Positions 23,601 through 35,600 of a stretch of DNA of 64,000 bases are shown piece by piece; the first letter of the stretch is position 1, and every line of letters starts with the position of its first letter. The DNA lies in NCBI RefSeq assembly GCF_963678635.1, contig NC_087062.1, forward strand, positions 11,326,670-11,390,669, in the 5' to 3' direction. The position numbers and the translations under genes were made by a program. Origin of the DNA: Symsagittifera roscoffensis (Eukaryota > Xenacoelomorpha > Acoela > Convolutidae). Below the pieces are notes generated by a model. The model was not told the DNA's origin. It saw only the letters and a program-made list of their open reading frames with translations, and did no database searches.

Positions 23601-26600
23601 TTTCACAGCGAACGGCTACTTGCACAGCGACGGGCTATTCTTGTATTTATTGTTCCGACTTTCGATACGATAGTAACGGAATATTTGTGCTCGGGGTGGG
23701 TTTTTATTTTTCTTCAGACAAATTTCGGCTTTTTAACTAGCCATTTTTGACGGAATTTTTTTACATCATTCGAAAGATATTGTTGTCCTGAGCTTAAATT
23801 TGAAAAGATATTTCACCTGTGATCATTTTTTGTAAAACTATGGGGGTTTAAAGATAGCCATTTTGGCCAATTTGGGACAATTAACGCGCGATATATTTCA
23901 CGCTTTTAACGCGTAAGCTGAGAGTTAATCCGTCATAGAAATCGTTCCAAATTGGTTAAAAGAAGCTTATGTGCCATAATTGGTTTTTTACAAGGAGAAA
24001 AATCTATCCTTTTGTACTTTGTATGGCGTGTGGTGGGAGATTTTCATAAAAAAATTCAAATTTAAGAAAACATTTTTTTGATTTTTGTTTTATTTCAGTG
24101 AATTTTTAAATGTTATTACTGCTCCATAAACCTTAAAAGGCATTCGGAACAATCAGGGCTTCGCCCTGATACGAGCAGTCTTGTTATTTTAATGATTAGC
24201 AGAAAAGCATTGGCTATAAATTTAAATTTCTAATGGATTGTTATCATTAAAGAGAAATGCTATTTACAATAATATACATAAAAATTTACAATGTGTGTTA
24301 AAAATATTTAAGGAGTGTCTGAATAATCATAATTTTTTTTAAATGTCTGGAAGTAAGTTTAGGTCATATAATGTCGAGAAATGCTCAATTTTTTTATTTT
24401 AATTGAATTGATGTGGTTGGAAGACCTGAAATTGTTGAAATTGATTTGTCCGAAGGTCATAGCTTTGCATGTTGAAACAGCTCCATGGTATAACGACATT
24501 GTCACGATTTGCTGTATTTACAGGCTGCGGTTGTCTTGGAATGAATTGCCCCAAATTATTATTACTTGGAACATTTGTGAAATAATCAGGAATTGAGTGA
24601 TCGTTAAACTGTGTCTTTATTGGCAACGGTTGATGAAGTTGTTGATTTGCTGTTGTTTGTGCGTTCATTTCTTGACCTTTTTGAACCATAAACTGCCGTA
24701 TTTTATTGATGGCATATCGTCGGCTGAAGTTCCCCTGTTTGAAATCCTCCAAATTGGCTGGATGTATGGACCAATAGTACCCTTTCCCGTCTGAACTGCG
24801 GCCTGATTTGACAAAAAATTCATTAAATGACAGATTGTGTCTTACACTGTTTCGCCAGCTGTTGTCGGACCTGTTTCGGTAATAAGCGAAGTGATGTGTA
24901 ATGTAGTCGTAAATTTGGTAGAGGAGCAATTTTTGAGTTTTGCTGGAGGCGATTGCCATTCCGATTAAAGCGATGTAAGATGACGAGGGTTTCGAAGTTT
25001 CTGAGTTCTGCTTTTCTTCGTCGAGAGAATTGGAAGCCGTAGTATCAGATATTTCAAATTGCGGAGTTAATTTCAACTCTTGGACTTCTGGTTTGGTTTT
25101 ATTGTCTGCGAACACCAGCAATTGTTGATTGTTTTCGCTGAGATTGAAAGAGTTTTTCAAATGTAACGAGTTGGTATTTTTTCGATTGGGGACATGAATT
25201 TCCTTTTCATCGGAAGTGTCAATAAACAGCTTTTGAAAAGTGTGGGTTTTATCGGCCTGATTTGAGTGGCTTGACTGGTATGAAGTTTCTGGTTCTGTAC
25301 ATAGCTTATGTAGTTTGGTTTTAGACTGGTCTGTATTTTTGTCAAGAATTGAATCAATGCTGAAGCTTAGAAAACGGGCAGGTCTTTTAGGCATTGTGAG
25401 ATTTAATTTTAGAAACTAAGTTCAGTAGTTTTGTCAAAAAAGAAAGAAAAAAATAAGATCTTGTCAAAAAAGAAAGAGGAAAATAAGATCTGAAGTGGAA
25501 TGAATAGATTCTTTGAGAGTAATTTTGATAAGTATAATTCAAGTAGTATATTTTGAGGATGAGTTGAAATTGAGGTTTGTTTGTCAGACTACCTGTGCTG
25601 ATTGTCCATTAATTGGCAATGTTTGGACAATTAATTAACCGCGGAATCATCAAACTCAAACTGAGTGGAATTTAATTGAGAAGATGTACATCTTTCTGTG
25701 AATTTAATAAAAATAATTGTTGTAAGAACGAATGCAAATTTTTGGACGCTGAATTAGTGGCATGTTCTAGGCGAACAATCAGAGAGTAAGGCTATTTAAA
25801 CCAGTTTTTGAAATTTTTTTTAGGAGAGTCTTGGAGCAAGACATGTTTCCAATATTACCGAGAAGTTTTTTTTAAATTTTTTTGTAATTCAGCACTGTTG
25901 CAAGACGCGATCTGGATAATTTGTAACATCTTTCAGGAAAACAAAAGGTCAAACAAAGAGGGGTCTCAAATAAGTCAACGATGGTTAGTTAATACAAAAG
26001 GTCGAATTGCGCGATTAATGTAATTTAAATGTAATAGAACAAGATTATTAGGTTGCTTAGCAATTAGCACAGAAGGTTCCGAACTCAATGATAAGCCAAT
26101 AATTTCAAATTTTTTTTTTCTTAGCGACAATTAGTTGAGTTTTTAGTTAAGGGTAATTTACTTATGAACAAGTTTGCCAGAAGGAGAGTTGTAGATAAAG
26201 AAACGTTAATGGTCCTGTATAATTGAGTTTATTTAGTGTTCAATTTTTTATTTTATTTTCGAAATCGGGTACACCGACAAAAGACTTTTGCTATGATACT
26301 TGCCCACCTACGAGCATTCTTTGAGGTAGTCAAGATCAGGCGGAAAAAATCCACCCTATGCTATAGTTCTTTCGCGTCACTTCAAGAATAGTTAGTTAAA
26401 ATGGAATCTAATGCGCAGTTACCTTTAGCCTTAGAAAGTGTTTGTCTTTTGTGGGGGCAAATTACATTAGTATTACATTATTGCTATATTTTTTTAAAGG
26501 ACTATTGAACCACGAGAGAAAGGTCTAGGAAACGAGATCAGTGATTGTACCCCTGCTGACTGATTGTATTGACTTTGTGTGTTGATGTGGTAGGTATGGA

Positions 26601-29600
26601 GAAGAAGCCTCTGAACTTGTCGATGAACAATTACTTGACAGAAGTGGCCAGGTCAGGCTGGCTGAAACACATCCGGGCTATTCTGGAGGCCTCTGTCAGA
26701 GTAGTGAACACTGTGAGGGGGGAGCAGCAGAATGTTTTAGTGCACTGTAGCGATGGGTGGGACAGAACTAGTCAAGTGTGCAGTGTTGCATGTCTCCTCA
26801 TGGATCCACACTACAGGACATTCAATGGACTCATCGTAAGACATTCTATTATTGCCATTATGGTGGCAATATCGGTGGCCTTGAGCAAGTAACCTAATTG
26901 GTCAAAAAATGGTTGAAGTTTTTAAATGTCAATGAACGAAGTGAATACACTTAATTAGGCGGGGTCGTTTAAGTTGTCCACGATCAAATTTGATTGTGAT
27001 TTTTTTGACATTGGCTTCGGCCTCATTTTCTATCCGCTAGCTTGCAATGCTGTGTGTGTATCGGTGTTACGAAGCTCGGTTTTGTATTAAAAGTTTTTAA
27101 TTGTTGGCAATATTCTTTTCAGTCATCGAAATAATCTAAAACGGTCTATTTTAGCATCAGAAATCAGTTCAGCATGTAATAACAGTGTCAGAAAATTCAA
27201 TTGAGCGCTAAAGCTCCCGTTTTTAGGTGATTAAATTGCTCAATGCCATCAATATTGTCTACAAATCGGAGTTAACTATACAAGCTATACACTATACACG
27301 AGTTAACTATACACTGTTCGATGATACACTTAGACAAACGATACAAGGACAAATGAAAATCCAATGAGATGCCTCCAATGTGGTGTATGGTAAAAAAAAT
27401 GGGCGAATTTGCAACTTTCACACGAAGGATAAGGGTTTTCAAAGATGTTTTCGAAAGTGTAATCAACCTTGGTGAGTTGTTGGCCGCATAGTCGTTGTTT
27501 TGGGGTGTTGGTTTTTCCTGCGACTGAGTTGTTCATTACTTGTGAGTATGGAGATTGGTTTGTGGCTGATTTGATTTTGCGTTCAGATCTCCAGAGTATC
27601 GAATTGATTTAGTCACAGGAGGCTGTGCCATATGGCCGTGGCCGAGTGGATAAGTCTCTGGTCTGTCAACATGAGGGTCATTTGTTCGAATCCCACTTTG
27701 GAGGGATCACAGTGTCATCCGCCGCCTCAAGTTGGTGCCTGCTCCGGTAGAAGAGTTGACATCCCCATCACCCACGGATGGTCCTGCATTGAGTGAGACC
27801 GAGGTTGAAAAAAAGGAGTGGGACCCCGTTTCCTGCTCAGATTCGTCAGGTGTTTCCTGTTTTGGTCCACCCTAGTGTTTATTTGCGCTGTACGAATATT
27901 TTCATGGCTGACAGTCCTAAAGTTGATGGCTTCATTAGTATCAACGGGTGGGTCTCTTGCGTGGTGAGATGGTTGATTTGCTAAGAGCGTTGAATCGGTG
28001 TCTAAATCAGGTATTTTTTTTTGAGAAGATACGAGGAAATGAAGCGCGATTGATGGCTGCCACATCTTGAAATCAGATATTAATTTTATGGTGTCAGCAA
28101 AAATCTAATTTTTTTTCTCCATGCAAATAAGTACATCATTAAGAGTCGTCGAACGTTGTTCAGACTTTTATATAGATCGCGATGATTTTTTTTCCGTTTT
28201 TTCAGGAAGGCTTTAAATTTGTGCAGGCTCAAATTTACTATTTTGCGGTTCCACTTCTGATTTGTTTTTAAATTCAGTTCATTCCCTTGGTACAAGGAAG
28301 GCAAAGTCCACGACCTATTCGACTGCGAATCTATTTGCTCTATGAAATAGCTTCAAATATTTCAAAAGGCTCAGCACTTGAATAGCTTGCATTAAAAAAC
28401 TCAACGTTTTTGCAAACTGATTCGCCATCCACAAATTTGACATAATTCAAAGTTTCATTGCTTGATAGCTTGCTTAGAATAAATGTGTTGTTTCCAAATT
28501 GAGACTTCCAATGAAAAACTTGACATAATCCAGAGTTTCCTCAAAATTTTGTGAACGATTATTGCAATGAAGTAACGTGAAAAGTTTTGAGGTAACGCCA
28601 AATGTTTTTAGGACGCAACGTTTCAGCAGTTTTTATAGGAGTCTATGGTTAAAGAAAATTGTAAGACACCGCTCTTAAGTTAAACGCATGCTTATTTATA
28701 GCTTTTTTCAGTTTGAAATCTGGATAAATTTGAGACTTTTTTCATGTCAATGCCAAATGTCCAGACAGATTGTCTTGAAGTTTTAGGAGACGTTTTCGAT
28801 TTCGATATCTGAAGTTTTTCAGAAAGTTTTTCAATATCGGAATTTGAGAGGGATGTTGTAACTGTTAACAGCTCTTACCATTCCCTTGTATCAAAAACAC
28901 AGTTGGTGGTTTAGTAGTTTAAATTATTAGGCATGGAGATAGGGCGGTGCATTAAAAAAGCCTTAAGTTGTTTTTTATCTGGTGAGGCTATCAGAATATC
29001 AAACAAGTTAAGAAGAATAAAATGAACCATCAAATACAAAGTACATAATTAGGTACAACAAATTGTTCAAAACAACTCAGCGGTGTTCATTGATTTACTG
29101 AACAAAGATTTTGGCTCAGGATTAACGATGGTCTGGATCTCTTTATTACTTCATTCTTTAACAGGGGCTGCTTGAAATGTTTGCAAACACATCCAAAAAC
29201 TTAAGTTTCAAAGCTTCATAGATTGTTTTGAAATTAGCTTTTTATTCTGATCAAACCGAATTCTTTTGAATCATTTTTTTGCGAACAAATCCAGGCCACT
29301 AAACAACTTTAAACATTTCAAGTTCAACAAGTGAAAGCTTGCTGAAGAAACGTTCATTTGTTTCACATCATTTTACGCGTTGAAAACAAACTGGCTTGTG
29401 TTGGTTCGCTAATTTTATTTTTTGAGGTACGCTGTTCAAACAATAGAAACTCGCAATGGTTCCGGACAAAAGATCGCTTTGAAGCAACCTATCACGCGAT
29501 GAAATAATTACACTTTTTAAACCTCTTTTTTGCGAACCAATTCAAGCCAGCAACATAAATTGGAATTTTTTTTCCCGTGATAGGTCGATTAAAATAGCTC

Positions 29601-32600
29601 GTATTGTTTAATACAAGCTATCTTGGGAGCGTAGTGTAATAGTCTACTTTTTTCAACCAAAGTTGCAAATAATAGTACGCATTTGGTGGCACTTGTAATC
29701 ACAATCTTTAACATCGGACTTTTCATAATATCTGTTCTCTGTGTCATTGGCGGGTAGTGTATTTTAAATGTGTTGTAAATATAATGCCTGGAATTATTTG
29801 GTAAGGTTTTCATTTCGACCAGTTTGTAGGCGTTGATAGAAAAGGACTGGCTGGCGTTTGGGCACAAATTCGTGGACAGATGTGGCTTCATAGAAGGCGA
29901 CTACAGAGAAGTGTCTCCCATCTTCACCCAGTTTCTGGACGTCATCTGGCAACTCATGTCTCAGTTCCCCACCCGCTTCGAGTACAACGAGAGACTGCTG
30001 CTGGAGATACACACTGAGTTGTATCAGTGCAAGTATGGTACTTTCTTGGGCAACAGCGAAAAAGAGAGAGTTGAGAACCAGTGAGTTGATTTAAATACAT
30101 AGTTTCAATTTTTTGGAAAGATATGCTGTTTTTGATAATTTCTTTGACGGTTTTGCCGAAAAATGCGGTTTTAGTACTAGCACCCTCAAAGTTTATTATA
30201 GTTGGTCAGCCCGAATTGGATGTCGTGAAATAATGGTAAAAGGGCCGATTTTCTAAAGGACTCGTCAGGAATATTCGAAAATCTAAGGGGAGGGGCGTCC
30301 AAACGTCATGAAAAATTGGCTAGAAGATTTCCTTTTTATTTTTTATATTTAATCCCGATAAATGAGGATGGAGCATATATTATTTTAAGCATTAAACCGA
30401 CAGATCTCTGACCGCTAGTCTGAGATTACTATCGCCTCTCTATCGATGTAATTGCTGTTCAATTTTTGTGTGTTTGTTTCTAGGCTACGAGATTTAACCA
30501 AGTCGCTGTGGACTCACTTGAGTGAGAATCACCGCTTCTTCATGAACCCCTTCTACTCCCCCGAGGAGGACCTGATCACACCAAGTGCATCTTCAGATGA
30601 GAGAGACAAACATGTGCTCAAACCCAGTCTGCAGCCAGAATGCTTCAGGTATTCCTTCGAAATGTGTCTTCATTGTTTCTTCTTAGTCTGATTAATAGTA
30701 ATGAACGTATTAAGAGTAATTAACGTAGTGAAGACTATTAAATAGGTCTTGGTGATTTCTTTGTTTTTTTTATAAGAAAAAGTCTTAAAATGCTCTAATA
30801 ATTACAGATGTGCATTCATACATAATAATGTACAGTGCTGATTTAAATTATCCGGACAACGAATAAAGCTTGAATTTTCAAAAGCGTTGTTCTCAATTTG
30901 GGTTAAGATTAGAAAAAAAGTGAAGAGAACAAAAGTTGCTTAGATTTTCATCAGAATTAATATGGTGCAATTTTTTCTCCGGAATTCTCAAACTAAATTT
31001 TGCCCCAAAAATTGGTCATTTCGACTTTTTTCAATTAATCAAGAATTACGCTGAAGCTACTTTGTTAAATGATGAGAAAAATATACCACAAGAAGCCTCT
31101 TACACATCCCAACAAAGTTCTAGAAAGGTTGAATCTCCAAAAACCTGGATAAGAGAAAATATTTTTGCGTGATGGTCAAGGAACGTGATTTTTACTATAT
31201 AAAACCCAAAATCTTTGCTTAAAAACAAATTTGAAACAATTTACTCAAATTTTTGGAGATTCGACCTGTCTAGAACTTGGTTGAGATGTGTAAGAGGCTT
31301 CTTGTGATATATGTTTCTCATCATTTAACAAAGTAGCTTCAGCGTAATTCTTGATTAATTGAAAAAAGCCAAAATGACCAATTTTTGGGGTAAATATTTG
31401 ATTGAGAATTCCAGAGAAAAAATTGCACCAAATTTATTCTGATGAAAATCTCAGCAACTTTTTTTCTCTTCACTTTATGTCTAATCTTAACCCAAATTGA
31501 GAAAAACGTGTTTGAAGTTTCAAGTTTTGTTCGTTTTGTCCGGATAATTTAAATCAGCACTGTATTTATGAATGTATTTAATTCTATATGCACTTTTTGA
31601 GTTCAATTGAATTTCATCTCCTGAAGGTGACGTAAGTAGCACTCTCCAAATACGAACGTGGAAATGGCGCGAAAAAACGTGAACGATTTCTAATTTCGAA
31701 AGTAGAATTTAATTTTTAGATTTTCAGCGGAACAAAAACTTTAGCTATTGATCCAGTTTTCTCAAGTTAGGTTCATGTTATCAAAAAAGCGCCGATCATA
31801 AATTGTTCTAGAAATTCAAAGAGCTTAAAGGGCATCTGTTTTGTTTTTTTTATTCAAAACTTGGGATTTTCTCAACAAAGTCAGTGTTTTTTTTCTGTTT
31901 ACTTGCGTTCAATACTCTTTTCCAACTGTCATTTGGCTATGTTTTTTTTCGTCTTATCGGATTTATGTAAATGAGTTCCGTCGCCTCATTTTCTTATGAC
32001 ATTCTTTCATATACTTTCTAAGTTTCCAATAATTTGTCTTTGCTTAATGATTTTTTTTGCTTAATCGGCATGTTCTATTGATTTAAATCAGATTTTTTTT
32101 CGCTCAAAGCCTATAATTGGCCTCAATTGATTCGTTACATAGTTTGTTTTGGTTTAATCGTCTTTTTTGTATCATTTGAAGGTGAAAAAAGATTTTTTTA
32201 AATAGTTTTGTGTATTTCTGGATACGAGCGTGCGTGAAAATTGATATTTTAGTTTTTCATAAATACAAATTTACTATTTTTTCCAGCCCAACGGGAGTTT
32301 ACTCATCTTTTTCGGTTTGGTTGTCGCTTCGATGAATGATTTTAAATAATTTTTGTAAGCGACGGCGATAGTGTTTTTGGACGAGTTTTCCTCAAATTGA
32401 ACATCATTCCAGACTAAAGTTTTTTAGTTGTGGTTTTCCGTATTTTTCTTTTTTTAACTTTGTGACTTTATTTTCTGACTGCTTGCTGACAATGCTATGT
32501 GTTTGCTATCGGAAGTCGCGCGAACATCTGCTTCGCCTATGTGTCTATGTTTTTGCTCATAATCTGTTTGTTCGTGATGTTTCAGACTGTGGACTAAAAT

Positions 32601-35600
32601 GTACAACCCTTGGGAGTCCAATGTTCCGGTGTATTTGGAGGCAGTGACATCAAAGTTGAACCAACACAATTTCTACCTCATAGACCACGTCAAAATGCTA
32701 CAGAAGGTACTGAGAGATTGTTTATCAAAACTAGGTCTAATATATATGAAGGCCAAATTTACAATCAGTTATTTTTACCATTTTCTTATAAAGCCATCAA
32801 CTTTATAGAATCATGCTTAAGACAATAATCAATTTAAATGTCAATATTACTGGTTTCTAGATTTTCAAATAGCTTTATCGTGAAAGGAATGGTTCTACGA
32901 AAGAAAAAAAATTTAACGTCATTTAATAATTACAGTTTTGTTCATTTTACTTTTCTCGCGTTAATTGCGCTGTTTCAATTGTGCTGCATTTCTAAACTTT
33001 TTCTTAAGTTATTTCTATGATAAAATACCTTTTAAATCTTTTTGAAGTTTTGGTCGTAATTAAGAGTAATGAAGTATTGAGTACTCTTATATAGGTCTTG
33101 CTGATTTTTTTTCTTTTTTTTTCTTCACGAAAAAGTCTTAAAATTTGTTCACGCTCAATTTTGATTTTTCGCGTTTTGACTTGTGATTTATTTTTGTATT
33201 TCTATTGTTAAAAGGAAGGCTAACTCCACTATCGAATGGCAAAATTGTAAAGCTCACGAAAAACTTGATCGGCTTCCAATTTCTCAAGTTCGGTTAATGT
33301 GATAAAAAAAAAACGCATCAAAAAAGCGTCAATCATGAATCATTTTCAAATAGAAATTCAAAGAGCTTAAAGGGTATCTATTTTTTTTTTGAAATTCGAA
33401 AATGAGATTTTTCAACGAATTCAGTGTTTTTTTTTTCTGTTTTCTTGCGTTCATCACTTATTTACAACTGTCTTTTGGCTATGTTTTAAATGTTGAACTC
33501 AATTTTTGCCTGCTCATATAAGACACGTTGATATTTCTGCATCGGTGAATTATTTAACATGACTGTTTGATTTATGCCTTTCGAACTCAGTTTAACTATT
33601 TCAGTACTTTCTTCCAGGCGGCAGTACGTTTTTGAGCATAAGTTAAGCATAAGTCATCTCTGTGAATCGGGGTTGTTTTTTTTTTCAAAATTGATGCACG
33701 TTTGTTTTGTGGAAATTGTTTCAAACTAAAGCATTCATTTTTAAATTTCGTTTTTTTAAAATTTTTTTTTTTCATTTTGATTTTAGTTTATTGCAAATGT
33801 TCATCTTGATGTTTATATATAATCGTTCCTGTTGGATGTGAAGGTTGTTTGGCGGCAAGATTTTAAGCAAAGTTTTTGTGTTCGCTTAGGAACTTTTGGA
33901 TCTCCAAAAAAAGTTTTCTTGGTTTTTAACCATACGATTTTTTTCAACATAATTCATTCAAATTTTTCTTTTTTTTTTCGTTTGAGACCCTATCTTTGTT
34001 TTTTGGCATTTTATTTTGTATCGCAAGTTGTGCGAAGCACAGCTTCGCCTCTGTGTCTATTTGTGCTGCAAGTGTTAGGAAACTCTGCTTCGCCTCTGTG
34101 TGTTTTTTTAGGTTTCTCAGCGGAATATAGAAATTCCTATTGATCCGTTAATTCACATTGGGTTAATTGTCCGAAAAAAATTTATTATATAATTTTCTTG
34201 TAATTCAAAAAGATTGAACATGAGTTTTTATCCGAATTCGAATGCTGAAAAATTATTCGAGGTTTTTTTTTCGATTTGTTTGTGTTCATTGACATTTCTC
34301 CAGTGCTATGTCTAATTCTTGAAGTGGTTATAATTGAGCTACTTTCTAAATTTTTTCGACTTTAGCGACAATTGTATTTTTGTTCATACCATGCAAGTGA
34401 GCAGTCTTTTTTTGTTTTGCGCGCAAAATCGGGTACCACAAGTAAGGAGCGGACTATGTTTAGTGATATATCATATCAAAGTTCTTTCAGTCGTGAGTCG
34501 AACCAAATTTTTGATTTTCTGTCTTAATAAGAGCGAATAAAGCAAGCGAGCAGGCTTACCAGCTGAATTATGCCTAATTTAAGTCTTTGTATTCGGGTGT
34601 GTTTTAGTTTTTTCTTTCTATTTTCCACGCAAAGAAAGGTACAGCAAATAGTCAATAGTCACCGAACTGGGCTAACTGATATATTGTATTAAAGCTCTTT
34701 TAGTCGTGATTCAAACTACATAAAAAATTCTCCAAAATTTTTTTCTTGTCGAGAAAAACCGGTTTGTAATTTTTGATTTTTCGTCTTATTTCGAGCGACG
34801 AAAGCCAGCGAGCAAGCTTTTTTATGCTTAATTTGGGCCGTTTACAATAGCTTCATTATGCTTAGCTTTAATTTTTTTTCTAGTAAAATTAGTTTTTGGA
34901 GATGTTTAATGCCATTTTGGTAATCAAAAATTCAAAAAACTTCTGCAAAAAAAAAGAAAAAATTCTTGTAATTTTTCTACAAAAATTGTTGTCCGGTTTG
35001 CGTACAGTATTATGACTGTCGAATATGCCTATTTTTTTGTTGTATATCAGATCTTTTATCACACCTCGCAGAAAAAGCTACACTAATTTCAAACAAAGTT
35101 GCGCAGTAATTTGCACTGTAACCGGCTATCCTTGTTTAAATGAGCTTTTGTTATTCAAAATTATGTTGGAGAATGGATGGGCTGGAGAATGGATGGATTT
35201 TCTTAAAACATATTTCGGGCAGCCAAATTATAAAGCACCTTATTTTGATAGTGGAATTGACACTAAAATTTCATTAGTATCTTTTTAATTGAAATTTCTG
35301 ATATTTTTTTTATCTGTGTTTAGCAAGTGACCGAACTGGGGAAGGTATGTAGTATGGATGGACCCTTCGATCTCTCAGACTCCACGGAGATGCTCTTCAA
35401 AGACCTCGGCATACAGTCTGGTCAGTGAGATATTAGGCACTCTTCAAATTTGGGAATATCTTATGTTTGGATGACAGACTTGTTTAAATATTAATTGCTG
35501 CAAACTAAAGCGTCACTTTCTATACGATCTACTGTAGAAAAAAATTGTTCCAAATTGAAAAGGAAATTAAGATTTCTGTATCAAATGATTGTTGTTTGCA

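Larger units (their letters stand above)
23360..26593 (+). other. Intron 8 (3.2 kb) hosting the FoxQ2-type gene
   Basis: Contains repeat copy 2 (23519-24187), the antisense forkhead gene (24399-25394) and AT-rich sequence. The plus-strand frames opposite the forkhead gene are shadows, and the frame at 25808-26023 lacks any recognisable domain. Confidence 0.8.
26836..29829 (+). other. Intron 9 (3.0 kb)
   Basis: Holds a copy of the gctagcttgcaatgctg motif (about 27037), a SINE-like tRNA-derived element (27630-28010), part of the intronic repeat 5' module (28140-28200), and relics of the ~100-bp repeat (28330-28560, 29160-29560). No coding exon was recognised. Confidence 0.5.
30649..32585 (+). 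other. Intron 11
   Basis: Contains the Tc1/mariner-type MITE (30831-31564), an intronic-repeat copy (31630-31945) and a gcttcgcctatgtgt motif near 32530. Confidence 0.7.
32707..35323 (+). other. Intron 12 (2.6 kb)
   Basis: Contains two intronic-repeat copies (33060-33500, 34100-34330), two gcttcgcctctgtgt motifs (34042, 34087) and two relics of the CGAGCAG-end family (34531-34550, 34791-34820). The T-rich open frames are incidental. Confidence 0.55.

Noticed and set aside
24381-24794. Plus-strand frames opposite the forkhead gene
   Set aside because: Shadows of the minus-strand FoxQ2 frame.
27643-27710. Functional tRNA gene
   Set aside because: A and B boxes are present, but the acceptor stem does not pair and a SINE-like body follows.
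35324-35344. Short version of exon 13 ending at the gtatgt donor
   Set aside because: It would exit in phase 0, but exon 14 needs phase 1. The longer exon (to 35420) keeps frame and stays open.
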